DNA of 64,000 nt from Lacrimispora algidixylanolytica (GTDB taxonomy: Bacteria > Bacillota > Clostridia > Lachnospirales > Lachnospiraceae): the NCBI RefSeq assembly GCF_003609635.1, contig NZ_MCIA01000032.1, forward strand, positions 183,592 through 247,591, written 5' to 3'. A program made the position numbers and the translations under genes. The notes under the pieces are model-generated. The model was given only the letters and a program-made list of their open reading frames with translations. It did no database searches and had not been told where the DNA came from. Positions 34,077-42,585 of this stretch are shown here, piece after piece; the first letter of the stretch is position 1; each line of letters opens with the position of its first letter.

Positions 34077-34366
34077 TAGCAAAAATACAGTGATTAGGAG
34101 TAGTAAGCAGTCTGAAGCATGCAGAGAGCCAGCGGTAGGTGAGAGCTGGTTGGGGACGATTGCTGAACTGGCCTTTGAGTAGCGTACTGAAGGAAAAATA
34201 TCTTTTTCTGCGTAGGTATTGCCGGAAACCCGACCGTTATAACGGGAGGATATGAATTTCATATCCAATTGAGAGCATACGAGTATTGTATGAAATAGAG
34301 TGGTACCACGCGGATGAATCTGCGTCTCTATGGCTGATTTTATAATGGCCTGAGGCGCTTTTTTTG
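34077..34366 (+). promoter_or_regulatory. T-box riboswitch, leucine
   Basis: Stem I has the AGTAGTAAG and GAGAGCC...GGTGAGAGCTGG arrangement, with specifier CTG at 34168-34170 in GAACTGGC, a Leu codon. The antiterminator motif GAGTGGTACCACGCGG is at 34298-34313, and the terminator pairs GCGTCTC with GAGGCGC before a seven-base T-run (34322-34366). It senses uncharged tRNA-Leu to control leuS. Confidence 0.93.
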
Positions 34367-34492
34367 TGTAACAGGAGATCATGTCTTATTACACAAAAAG
34401 CCCTACCGGGCGGGATGCACATGACACGCATAAGGAAGATTGCCACGATCGTGGCAGCGTGTCAGTGCGAGGGTCTGGCAAGCCAGACTCTT
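34361..34492 (+). ncRNA. Structured repeat element, copy 2 (leuS leader)
   Basis: This starts in the T-tract of the T-box terminator. Hairpins in order: P0 TTTTTGTGTAA / TTACACAAAAA; P1 GCCC-TACC-GGGC (34400-34411); GGATGCACATGAC (34413-34425) opening a branch TGACACGC / GCGTGTCA with inner hairpin TGCCAC-GATC-GTGGCA (34441-34456); P4 GTCTGGC-AA-GCCAGAC. It is homologous to 24189-24325 on the other strand, with compensated changes in P0, P1, inner hairpin and P4. It ends 60 nt before leuS. Confidence 0.65.
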
Positions 34493-34552
34493 TGTCCTTG
34501 CTCCTCAGACATTAAATGAAAGGGATAGCCCTAGTTAAAAGGAGGAAATGTT

Positions 34553-36967
34553 ATGGCAACATCTTACAACCACAGTGCCATTGAAAAGAAATGGCGCGAG
34601 AACTGGGCGGAGGCCCCCATCAATATTAATGATGGAAAAAAACCAAAATATTATTGTTTGGATATGTTTCCATATCCGTCAGGCAGCGGTCTTCATGTAG
34701 GTCACTGGAGAGGATATGTAATTTCTGATGTGTGGAGCCGTTATCAGATTTTAAAAGGACATTATGTGATCCATCCTATGGGCTGGGATGCATTTGGTCT
34801 TCCGGCAGAGAATTATGCCATTAAGATGGGGGTTCATCCAGCAAAATCTACAGCAGAAAATGTATCAAATATCAAACGTCAGATCAATGAGATTGCAGCA
34901 GTGTATGACTGGGATATGGAAGTTAATACCACAGACCCTAAGTTTTACAAGTGGACTCAGTGGATCTTTGTTCAGATGTTTAAAAAGGGATTGGCTTATG
35001 AAAAGGAATTCCCAATCAACTGGTGTCCTTCCTGTAAGACAGGTCTTGCCAATGAAGAAGTAGTAAATGGTTGCTGCGAGCGTTGCGCAACTCCTGTAAC
35101 AAAGAAGAATTTAAGACAGTGGATGTTAAAGATCACTGCTTATGCAGACAGATTGTTAGATGATTTAGATAAGCTGGACTGGCCGGATAAAGTAAAAAAG
35201 ATGCAGACCGACTGGATTGGTAAATCTTACGGCGCTGAGATCGATTTCAAGGTAGAAGGAAGAGACGAAGCGATTACCGTATATACCACAAGACCTGATA
35301 CTTTATTTGGTGCTACTTTTATGGTATTGGCACCAGAACATGGTCTTGCAACGTCCCTTGCTACTCCTGAGAATAAGGAAGCAGTGGAGGCTTATATTTA
35401 TGATTCTTCCATGAAATCCAACGTAGACCGTCTTCAGGACAAGGAAAAGACTGGCGTATTTACCGGCAGTTATGCCACCAATCCGTTAAATGGTGCCAAG
35501 GTGCCGATCTGGCTTTCTGATTACGTTCTTGCTGATTATGGAACCGGTGCTATCATGTGTGTACCAGCTCATGATGATAGAGATTTTGATTTTGCAAAGA
35601 AATATAATGTTCCGATTATCCAGGTTATTGCAAAGGACGGAAAAGAAATTGAGAACATGACAGAAGCATATACCGATGCCAGCGGAATCATGATCAATTC
35701 CGGAGAATGGAACGGCATGGAATCTTCCGTTCTTAAAAAAGAAGCACCTGCCATGATTGAAGAGAGAGGTCTTGGCAAGAAAACAGAAAACTTCAAACTT
35801 CGTGACTGGGTATTTTCCAGACAGCGTTATTGGGGAGAACCAATTCCTATCATTCATTGCCCACATTGTGGTAATGTACCGGTTCCAGAAGATCAGCTTC
35901 CACTCACACTTCCAGAGGTTGAAACCTATCAGCCAACTGGAACAGGAGAATCACCTCTAGCAGACATCGAAGAATGGGTAAACACTACCTGTCCTCAGTG
36001 TGGTGGTGCAGCTAAGAGAGAAACCAATACCATGCCACAGTGGGCTGGTTCTTCCTGGTACTTCCTTCGTTATGTAGATAGCCACAATGACAATGAACTG
36101 GTTTCCAGAGAAAAAGCAGATAAATTCCTTCCAGTAGACATGTATATCGGAGGCGTAGAGCATGCAGTGCTTCATCTTTTATATTCCCGTTTCTACACCA
36201 AGTTTTTAAATGACATTGGAGTGGTAGATTTTGATGAGCCGTTCGTAAAACTGTTCAACCAGGGTATGATTACTGGTAAGAATGGAATTAAGATGAGTAA
36301 GTCAAAAGGAAATGTAGTTTCTCCTGATGAACTGGTTCGTGATTATGGCTGTGATTCCCTTCGTATGTATGAGCTTTTTGTTGGACCACCAGATTTGGAT
36401 GCAGAATGGGATGACAGAGGAATTGAAGGAGTCAGCCGTTTCTTAAACCGTTTCTGGAATTTAGTTGCAGAAAGCAGCAAAAAGGACATAGAGCCAACCA
36501 GAGACATGATCCGTCTTCGTAATAAGATGATTTTTGATATTGACCAGAGATTCAATCAGTTTAATTTAAATACTGTAATTTCCGGTTTCATGGAATATAA
36601 CAATAAATTCATTGAATTGTCCAAAAAGACAGGCGGCATTGATAAAGAGACACTTAAGACCTTCGTGGTTTTACTTGCTCCATTTGCTCCTCATATCGGA
36701 GAGGAATTATGGAACCAGCTTGGTGGAACCGATTCTGTTTTCCATGATCAGTGGCCTATGTGTGACCAGGAAGCAATGAAAGATGATGAAGTTGAGATCG
36801 CAGTTCAAGTAAATGGTAAGACAAAGGCAGTGGTTAAGCTTCCTGCTGATGTATCAAAGGAAGATGCCATATTAGCAGGTAAGGAAATGATTCTTGATAA
36901 AATTACAGGAACCATTGTAAAAGAAATTTACGTTCCAGGTAGAATCATTAATGTGGTTTGTAAATAG
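34553..36967 (+). CDS. leuS: Leucyl-tRNA synthetase
   Basis: An 804-residue class I synthetase, normal length for a bacterium. HIGH appears as HVGH in YPSGSGLHVGHWRGY; the editing (CP1) domain contains TTRPDTLFGATFMVLAP; KMSKS is exact in GIKMSKSKGNV. The C-terminal domain ends in VNGKTKAVVKLP and a short tail. It charges tRNA-Leu in the cytosol and is regulated by the Leu T-box upstream. AGGAGG precedes the ATG. Confidence 0.99.
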   Translation: MATSYNHSAIEKKWRENWAEAPININDGKKPKYYCLDMFPYPSGSGLHVGHWRGYVISDVWSRYQILKGHYVIHPMGWDAFGLPAENYAIKMGVHPAKSTAENVSNIKRQINEIAAVYDWDMEVNTTDPKFYKWTQWIFVQMFKKGLAYEKEFPINWCPSCKTGLANEEVVNGCCERCATPVTKKNLRQWMLKITAYADRLLDDLDKLDWPDKVKKMQTDWIGKSYGAEIDFKVEGRDEAITVYTTRPDTLFGATFMVLAPEHGLATSLATPENKEAVEAYIYDSSMKSNVDRLQDKEKTGVFTGSYATNPLNGAKVPIWLSDYVLADYGTGAIMCVPAHDDRDFDFAKKYNVPIIQVIAKDGKEIENMTEAYTDASGIMINSGEWNGMESSVLKKEAPAMIEERGLGKKTENFKLRDWVFSRQRYWGEPIPIIHCPHCGNVPVPEDQLPLTLPEVETYQPTGTGESPLADIEEWVNTTCPQCGGAAKRETNTMPQWAGSSWYFLRYVDSHNDNELVSREKADKFLPVDMYIGGVEHAVLHLLYSRFYTKFLNDIGVVDFDEPFVKLFNQGMITGKNGIKMSKSKGNVVSPDELVRDYGCDSLRMYELFVGPPDLDAEWDDRGIEGVSRFLNRFWNLVAESSKKDIEPTRDMIRLRNKMIFDIDQRFNQFNLNTVISGFMEYNNKFIELSKKTGGIDKETLKTFVVLLAPFAPHIGEELWNQLGGTDSVFHDQWPMCDQEAMKDDEVEIAVQVNGKTKAVVKLPADVSKEDAILAGKEMILDKITGTIVKEIYVPGRIINVVCK

Positions 36968-37410
36968 AGACATCTGAGCTATAATTAATATTTGGAATAG
37001 CCGAACTAATGAAAGAGCTTATAATTGATCAAGTAAATTGATTAATTATAGCATTATGATAAGGACATTATGACTGTAGAAATGCGGTTCTAATGTCCTT
37101 GTTTTTGTATTACATAATAGGGTTGTTAATACCTTATGAGGTATAGTTTTTGTGGAGTGGGTTACAGCGTTTACTTGCAAACTAGTAGTGGAATTTACGT
37201 ATTGTTAGGATCAAGATAAACTTTAAATATTTTAGAATAACGGTACTTTATTTAAAAATTGTAGGTTTAGCAGGAAAGCATTGCAAGTTATTCAAATAGG
37301 AAGTATAATCGCTTTAATAGTGATTCTATTATTGTTTCATGGAAGTTACAATAATAGTTTTATATAGGCAAATGATTAGGGTAATTAAGATAATCTATGG
37401 GAGAAGACCA
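36968..37410. other. Intergenic region after leuS with two hairpins
   Basis: A terminator hairpin AAGGACATTA / TAATGTCCTT (37061-37100, then GTTTTTG) ends leuS. A smaller hairpin ATACCT-TATG-AGGTAT followed by AGTTTTTG lies at 37129-37144. Nothing else is seen before the small gene at 37411. Confidence 0.6.
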
Positions 37411-37671
37411 ATGAAAACATTACAAGATTTAGAGAAGATGAAAGAAGTAAGTAATAAACATTTCACCAATCAATATGAGTATTATTTTGAATGCTTAAAA
37501 GATCGCTATAGATTTAACAAACAAGGTGGGCTTGATACGATTAAGAGTGAGCTAAGCAAGTGGGATAAAGAATGTCAACTTTTTATGATAAATAAAATAG
37601 TTAATGATCTAACGATCAGTGGTCTGTATTTTGATCAGGATGAGTTGTTTCATTTATTAGATGAAAAATAA
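37411..37671 (+). CDS. Hypothetical small helical protein
   Basis: An 86-residue protein from an ATG preceded by GGGAGAAG; the open frame extends further upstream but without a comparable site. It is rich in Lys, Glu and aromatic residues (KTLQDLEKMKEVSNKHFTNQ; later WDKECQLFMINKIVND) and predicted helical and cytosolic. I do not recognise a family. It stands alone. Confidence 0.5.
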   Translation: MKTLQDLEKMKEVSNKHFTNQYEYYFECLKDRYRFNKQGGLDTIKSELSKWDKECQLFMINKIVNDLTISGLYFDQDELFHLLDEK

Positions 37672-37899
37672 GATTACAATGTACGAATAAGCTGTAAATA
37701 AACATTAAGTTTGATATTCCAGACATGAAGAATGTTTAAGTTGATAGGAAATAAGGTAAGATACATAGCTTATCTGGCGGTATCAAATTCAGGTAAATCT
37801 TTTGTTAAGTTTGTATAACCTTGACGATAACGCATATGTAGCCTATACTATCAATGTAATTTTAATCAATCAAGCGATATCAATTAAATAACATACATT

Positions 37900-37939
37900 A
37901 AGGACATTATGGCATATTAATATGGCTGATAATGTCCTT
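37900..37939 (+). terminator. Hairpin just upstream of the DedA gene
   Basis: AAGGACATTAT pairs with ATAATGTCCTT, then TTCATAG, 20 nt before the DedA start. Almost the same outer arms occur at 37061-37100 and 38591-38634. Confidence 0.5.
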
Positions 37940-37958
37940 TTCATAGAAAGGCATTAAA

Positions 37959-38585
37959 ATGGATCAATTTATCATTCAGGCAATGAATCATTACGGATAT
38001 CTTGCAATCATGGTTTTTGTAGTACTTGAAAATATTCTCCCTTTTGTTCCGTCAGAACTTGTGTTGACATTTGCGGGGCTTATGACCACTCAAACTGCCA
38101 TGACAGTGCCAGGAGTCATCATAGACGCCACTGTTTTATCGGTAGTGGGTTCTCTTGGGCTATATGGCATAGGACGCTTTATATCGGAAGATAGGCTGGC
38201 TGCTTTGGTGGATACAAAACTAGGAAGGCTCCTTGGTTTTAAAAAAGACGATATTTATAAATCCACGGAGTGGTTTCAAAAAAAAGGAAAATATTCGGTA
38301 TTGTTTTGTAGATGCGTTCCAGTCTTAAGATGTCTCATTTCACTGCCAGCTGGTACTTCTAAGATGAACTTGCCAATATTTATCTTATTTACCTTTATCG
38401 GTTCGTTATTTTGGAACCTGATACTTGTAAATATGGGAGCAGCGGCAGGAAATAACTGGAAAGTCATTGTACATAAACTAGGGTTTGCAACCTCAGTAAT
38501 TGGTGCAGTGGTTCTTTGTGCCTGTGGTGCAGCATTTTTATTATTCTTAAAAAAGCGGATTAAAGAAGCGAAGATAGAAGAATAG
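37959..38585 (+). CDS. DedA-family membrane protein
   Basis: A 208-residue membrane protein of the DedA/VTT superfamily, implicated in lipid carrier recycling across the membrane. Typical blocks: ENILPFVPSELVLTFAGLM near the N terminus, then the reentrant-loop region KGKYSVLFCRCVPVLRCLIS with family Arg residues, SLPAGTSKMNLPIF and FIGSLFWNLILVNMG. Length is standard. It is flanked on both sides by hairpins with shared arms. Confidence 0.92.
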   Translation: MDQFIIQAMNHYGYLAIMVFVVLENILPFVPSELVLTFAGLMTTQTAMTVPGVIIDATVLSVVGSLGLYGIGRFISEDRLAALVDTKLGRLLGFKKDDIYKSTEWFQKKGKYSVLFCRCVPVLRCLISLPAGTSKMNLPIFILFTFIGSLFWNLILVNMGAAAGNNWKVIVHKLGFATSVIGAVVLCACGAAFLLFLKKRIKEAKIEE

Positions 38586-38590
38586 AGGGA

Positions 38591-38634
38591 AAGGGACATT
38601 ATGGTTGATTTTACAATCAACCATAATGTCCCTT
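38591..38634. terminator. Perfect 20-bp hairpin terminator
   Basis: AAGGGACATTATGGTTGATT pairs perfectly with its complement across a TTAC loop, followed by six T on the plus strand. It separates the DedA gene from convergent genes. Confidence 0.9.
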
Positions 38635-38636
38635 TT

Positions 38637-38924
38637 TTACTTCTTATTCCGATTCATTAGGTTCTTTGATAGCATGCGGAGGGTCTCCATACGGTTTTTC
38701 TCCGCTGGAGACATGTTAGCACTCATAATAGAGATGAGCAGGTCGGTTTCCTCGTTATTAAATTGGATCCCTTTCTGACTAGCTTCTGCGTTCAAAGACA
38801 TGAGTGTAGTCATGAGCTGGTTTTGTGGGGTTTTTTCTACCCGGTTAGCAAATTCGTTTAGCAAAGCAATTTTCTGGGAATTCATCTTTTTAAGCCTTGG
38901 GTCCTGTTTCCAGTTTGAGTTCAT
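38637..38924 (-). CDS. Hypothetical protein, Met/Asn-rich
   Basis: A 95-residue helical protein ending RNKK, with MNSQKIALLNEFANRVE and LLISIMSANMSPAEKNRMET. No signal peptide or membrane span. It is the second of two adjacent minus-strand genes of similar character (Met-, Gln- and Asn-rich, helical) and likely cotranscribed with the one at 38976. I do not recognise the family; a sporulation-linked role would be a guess. Confidence 0.65.
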   Translation of the reverse strand: MNSNWKQDPRLKKMNSQKIALLNEFANRVEKTPQNQLMTTLMSLNAEASQKGIQFNNEETDLLISIMSANMSPAEKNRMETLRMLSKNLMNRNKK

Positions 38925-38975
38925 GGATTGCGATCTTCCTTTCTGCGTGAATATGTAAATTCTTCTGGTGGCGTG

Positions 38976-39509
38976 TTAATTCATCTGCTGCATGGCGGAC
39001 ATCATTAGCTGCATTGTGTCAAACATGGACTGCTGTTCTGGTGGCATAAAATTCTTTATCTGATCAAAAGGCATTCTGCCAAAAGGATTGTTTTGACGCT
39101 TGGTATTTTGCGTTTTGTTCTCTCCTTCGGACTGAGCCTGTACAGGGACGCTGGAAGTAGGGACAAAGTCCTGATACGCACCCGCAATTTTAAATCCCTG
39201 AAAAGTATTGAGGATTAAGTCTATTAAGTCCTGTTCGTTCTGGTTAGCAAAGTGCTTGATGGTGTTAAGCATCTCGATGGGAGAGTCTGGTGACTGACGA
39301 TTATCGGCAGAACAGATTCCCATAGTTGCGACCTCTTCCTCCTCAAATAGGTTTATAGTGCGCTGCAGCTCGTTGAATTTAACAAAGTAAGAGATAAAAC
39401 GCTGCTGAGGCGCTTCCATGAAAGGCAGAGCGGCCTTCATCATCTGTAAATGATTATTTTCGATGCGAGAATCTAGATCATTAGCGCGCATATTTTGTTC
39501 ATCGTTCAT
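38976..39509 (-). CDS. Hypothetical protein, Met/Gln-rich
   Basis: A 177-residue soluble protein with a helical N-terminal half (MMKAALPFMEAPQQRFISYF; KFNELQRTINLFEEEE) and a low-complexity C-terminal half ending in Met/Gln repeats (FDTMQLMMSAMQQMN). It lies 51 nt upstream of its neighbour on the same strand. Divergent from the small gene at 39586, with which it shares a short promoter region. Function unknown. Confidence 0.65.
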   Translation of the reverse strand: MNDEQNMRANDLDSRIENNHLQMMKAALPFMEAPQQRFISYFVKFNELQRTINLFEEEEVATMGICSADNRQSPDSPIEMLNTIKHFANQNEQDLIDLILNTFQGFKIAGAYQDFVPTSSVPVQAQSEGENKTQNTKRQNNPFGRMPFDQIKNFMPPEQQSMFDTMQLMMSAMQQMN

Positions 39510-39533
39510 AGCTTAAGATCCTTAATTTTCTTG

Positions 39534-39562
39534 TTGACAATATATGCGGCTGCATATATTAG
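39534..39562 (+). promoter_or_regulatory. Promoter with embedded perfect operator
   Basis: TTGACA (39534-39539) and TATTAG (39557-39562), spacer 17 bp. The spacer is itself a perfect dyad AATATATGC-GGCT-GCATATATT (39539-39560), so a dimeric regulator would cover the promoter. Confidence 0.75.
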
Positions 39563-39585
39563 TATTACAGGAGAGTGATATTGAT

Positions 39586-39735
39586 ATGAGAAGTAGATTA
39601 ATTATAGATGGTAATGCCGTATACGAAATTGATGATGAGTGTATGAAGAGGAAACAGACCCGTAACCCCAGTAAGGGAAGCGAAAACCAAGGCCCATATA
39701 TGAGGCCAGACCAGAACGGCGGCCAGAGCCGCTAA
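39586..39735 (+). CDS. Small hypothetical protein
   Basis: A 49-residue protein starting MRSRLIIDGNAVYEIDDECM, with a basic, polar, disordered tail rich in Asn, Gln, Gly and Arg. The ATG at 39586 follows ACAGGAGAG, though at a longer distance than usual. It has a regulated promoter and its own terminator (39748-39774), so it is a real transcription unit. No family is recognised. Confidence 0.6.
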   Translation: MRSRLIIDGNAVYEIDDECMKRKQTRNPSKGSENQGPYMRPDQNGGQSR

Positions 39736-39747
39736 CGGATGAAAACA

Positions 39748-39779
39748 GGGCCCGATTCATAAGGAATCGGGCCCCATTT
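39748..39779. terminator. Bidirectional GC-rich terminator
   Basis: GGGCCCGATTC-ATAAG-GAATCGGGCCC, then CATTTTA. It lies between convergent genes. Confidence 0.85.
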
Positions 39780-39790
39780 TATGTTCGTTT

Positions 39791-40057
39791 TTAGCAGCAG
39801 AAATTATTTCCACCACCAAAACCACCAAAACCGCCACCGCCGCCGCAGCAGGACAGAAGAATGATGATCCAAATCCAACTACCACAACCATCATTACCGC
39901 CACAACCGCCACCGCAATTGTTGCCACAACCGCTATTGCCGCCGCCACCGCAGCAGCAAAGGATCAGGATAAGCCATATAAAATTAAAGCCACTTCCATT
40001 GTTACATCCTCCGTTGTCGCATCCGCATCCACAGTTAGTTGCTGCCAGATCACTCAT
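39791..40057 (-). CDS. Cys/Gly-rich protein, spore-coat-like
   Basis: An 88-residue protein of very biased composition: NCGCGCDNGGCNNGSG, then a hydrophobic stretch NFIWLILILCCC, GGGG, more Cys/Gly, a second hydrophobic stretch WIWIIILLSCC, and a Gly/Phe tail GFGGFGGGNNFCC. Databases often label such clostridial proteins 'chorion class high-cysteine protein'; they are likely disulfide-linked surface or spore-coat material. A ribosome site GGAGGAAC precedes the ATG. Confidence 0.75.
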   Translation of the reverse strand: MSDLAATNCGCGCDNGGCNNGSGFNFIWLILILCCCGGGGNSGCGNNCGGGCGGNDGCGSWIWIIILLSCCGGGGGFGGFGGGNNFCC

Positions 40058-40211
40058 ATTGGTTCCTCCAAATATTTTGTTTACAATGTAAGTGTATGAA
40101 TGTCAGCTTGCCACTGTTTCCAAATATTTTGAAAAAATTTAGTTTTCATGTGATTGAACTTATCCAATTGTTGTGTATAATAAGTAACAACAGGAAAAAG
40201 AGGTGCAGAAG

Positions 40212-41390
40212 ATGGAAAAATTATATTATGAAAAACCATATGTAACGAATTTTGAAGCCGAAGTCGTTGACTGCAGGCCGGGAAAGAACGGACAGTACGA
40301 GGTTTATTTGAATCGGACAGCGTTTTACCCAGAAGGCGGTGGCCAGCCAGCAGATGCAGGCAGGCTTGGAGAAGCTAAGGTTCTTGATGTCCAGGAAAGG
40401 GCAGAGGGGATTGTTCATATCGTTGACATGCAGCTATTGCCTGGAAGTAAGTTGATAGGAATCATAGACTGGGATAGAAGGTTCTCCCACATGCAGAATC
40501 ACTCCGGGGAGCATATTTTGTCCGGCATCGTACATAAACATTATGGTTATGATAATGTGGGATTTCATATGGGAAAAGACGAGATTACAGTAGATTTTAA
40601 TGGAGTGCTTACTTGGGATCAGGCAGAAGCTATCGAAGAAGAGGTAAATGACCTTATCTGGAAAAATGTACCCATAAATGAATGTTATCCTTCCAAAGAA
40701 GAACTTTTTTCTATGGATTACCGCAGCAAAAAAGAATTAAGCGGGCAGGTCCGTATCATAGAAATTCCAAATGGAGATGTTTGTGCCTGTTGTGGAACTC
40801 ATGTAATGAATACAGGAGAGATTGGCATGGTAAAAGTGACCAGTCTTATGAATTACAAAGGCGGAGTAAGAATGTCAATGCTGTGTGGGAAGTTGGCCCT
40901 TCTTGATTATCGTAAGAAAATGAAATCCGTATCCACTATTTCTGCCCTTTTATCGGCCAAGCCTGATGGGATTTTGGATGCAGTGGATAAATTAAAAGAG
41001 GAAGGGTTGAAAAAGGACGGCTTGATTGGCCGTTTGTTTAAGGAGCTACTAGAGAGAAAAGTGTTGGAATATCCCATATCTGAACAGCCTCTTGCAGTAT
41101 TTGAAGATGGATTAACTCCGGTTCAACTTAGACAACTTTGTACCATGCTGTATGAAGCGCAAAAAGGAAATGTGGTTCTTGTGTGTTCCGGTGCAGATGA
41201 TATGTATCAGTATGCAGTTGGAAGCAGCTTAATGGATATGCGTTCCTTATCAAAGGTTTTAAATGAGAAGCTTAGCGGTCGTGGTGGCGGAAATTCTTTG
41301 ATGGCACAGGGAACCTTCCGTGCTTTTGCAAAGGAGATAGAAGAGATATTTGTAAACGAGATAAAAGGAGAACAAGATGGAGTTAAGTGA
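40212..41390 (+). CDS. AlaX-type alanyl-tRNA editing protein
   Basis: A 392-residue free-standing homologue of the editing domain of alanyl-tRNA synthetase, which hydrolyses Ser- or Gly-tRNA-Ala. TAFYPEGGGQPADAG opens the domain; metal ligands are HxxxH in NHSGEHILSG and CxxxH in CACCGTHVMN. A C-terminal DHHA1-like segment (LSGRGGGNSLMAQGTF) makes it the long AlaX form. The ATG at 40212 follows AAAAGAGGTG. It overlaps the next gene by 14 nt. Confidence 0.92.
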   Translation: MEKLYYEKPYVTNFEAEVVDCRPGKNGQYEVYLNRTAFYPEGGGQPADAGRLGEAKVLDVQERAEGIVHIVDMQLLPGSKLIGIIDWDRRFSHMQNHSGEHILSGIVHKHYGYDNVGFHMGKDEITVDFNGVLTWDQAEAIEEEVNDLIWKNVPINECYPSKEELFSMDYRSKKELSGQVRIIEIPNGDVCACCGTHVMNTGEIGMVKVTSLMNYKGGVRMSMLCGKLALLDYRKKMKSVSTISALLSAKPDGILDAVDKLKEEGLKKDGLIGRLFKELLERKVLEYPISEQPLAVFEDGLTPVQLRQLCTMLYEAQKGNVVLVCSGADDMYQYAVGSSLMDMRSLSKVLNEKLSGRGGGNSLMAQGTFRAFAKEIEEIFVNEIKGEQDGVK

Positions 41391-42525
41391 GGCTACAATT
41401 AAGAAAATTCGTTGGCTGATTGTATTTGCAGTGGCAGCCGTAGTTATAGGTTTTAACTACAGAAGTGTATTTGGATACGTTGTAAAGATATTTGGATTTA
41501 TTACACCATTCTTACTGGGTGGGGTTATGGCATTTATTATCAATGTTCCTATGCAGAGAATTGAAACACTTTTGCCTTTAAAGAGAGATAGCAAGCTACT
41601 TCGGCCATTAAGTTTATGTATTTCCATCATCTTTGTGGTTGGAGTTGTAGTTTTGGTTACCTTCGTAGTTATGCCTCAGGTGATTGATACTCTTTTAAGT
41701 TTGCAAAATAGCATGCCTGCGTTCTTAACAGGAGTTAAAACTGAGGCAGAGAAGCTATTTGCCCAGTTCCCGGAAGTTGCAGATTATATTAATAGCATTG
41801 AAATAGACTGGAAATCCTTTTTAAACCGAGTGGTAGAGTTTCTATCCAATGGGGCAGGAACGGTGTTATCATCTACACTATCCGCAGCTATGTCTATTAT
41901 AAGTGGGGTTACCACCTTTGTTATTGGTTTTGTATTTGCTGTTTATATTCTGCTACAGAAAGAAACGTTATCACGCCAGTTTAAAACGGTGATGAGAGCT
42001 TATCTCCCGGATGCAGTGACTACACGCACGTTGGAAATACTGGATCTTGTCCATACTACATTCGCCAACTTTTTTGCGGGGCAGTGTCTGGAGGCAGTGA
42101 TACTTGGAAGTATGTTTTTTGTTACACTATCCATCTTTAAGCTTCCCTATGCTCTTTTAATCGGCGTATTAATTGCATTTACTGCGTTGATACCTATGTT
42201 TGGAGCGTTTATAGGCTGTGCGATCGGAGCGTTTTTAATGCTCATGGTTCAGCCTCTGCAAGCATTGATATTTCTTATCATATTCTTTGTACTTCAGCAG
42301 ATTGAAGGAAACTTAATCTATCCTCATGTAGTTGGAAATTCTGTTGGTCTTCCTTCTATGTGGGTACTGGTAGCTGTCACCCTTGGAGGCAGCACCATGG
42401 GAGTCGTGGGAATGCTTATATTCATTCCTTTGAGCTCTGTATTGTATACCCTTCTACGGGAAGCAGTCAATGTGAGACTAAAAAAAGAGAAGGCAGTCAA
42501 AAGTAAAAAAACCTTAATACCATAA
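41377..42525 (+). CDS. AI-2E family permease
   Basis: A 382-residue polytopic membrane protein of the AI-2E transporter family (TqsA/YdbI-like), with eight predicted spans, the early stretch FITPFLLGGVMAFIINVPMQ and the late block QQIEGNLIYPHVVGNSVGL. Members include autoinducer-2 exporters and Na+/H+ antiporters, so the substrate is open. Coupled to the AlaX gene by overlap. A very strong bidirectional terminator follows. Confidence 0.88.
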   Translation: MELSEATIKKIRWLIVFAVAAVVIGFNYRSVFGYVVKIFGFITPFLLGGVMAFIINVPMQRIETLLPLKRDSKLLRPLSLCISIIFVVGVVVLVTFVVMPQVIDTLLSLQNSMPAFLTGVKTEAEKLFAQFPEVADYINSIEIDWKSFLNRVVEFLSNGAGTVLSSTLSAAMSIISGVTTFVIGFVFAVYILLQKETLSRQFKTVMRAYLPDAVTTRTLEILDLVHTTFANFFAGQCLEAVILGSMFFVTLSIFKLPYALLIGVLIAFTALIPMFGAFIGCAIGAFLMLMVQPLQALIFLIIFFVLQQIEGNLIYPHVVGNSVGLPSMWVLVAVTLGGSTMGVVGMLIFIPLSSVLYTLLREAVNVRLKKEKAVKSKKTLIP

Positions 42526-42526
42526 G

Positions 42527-42579
42527 AAATCCCCTGGAATCTTGGCATTGCAACATCGGTCCAAGATTCCAGGGGATTT
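42527..42579. terminator. 19-bp bidirectional terminator
   Basis: AAATCCCCTGGAATCTTGG pairs perfectly with its complement across a 15-nt loop, with T-rich flanks on both strands. Confidence 0.9.
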
Positions 42580-42585
42580 TAAGTT

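Noticed and set aside
34059..34446. Two minus-strand frames opposite the leuS leader
   Set aside because: They lie wholly antisense to the T-box and structured element and have no ribosome sites.
39757..40091. Ala/Val-rich minus frame and Pro/Leu-rich plus frame
   Set aside because: Both are shadows of the Cys/Gly-rich gene, whose low-complexity sequence leaves other frames open.
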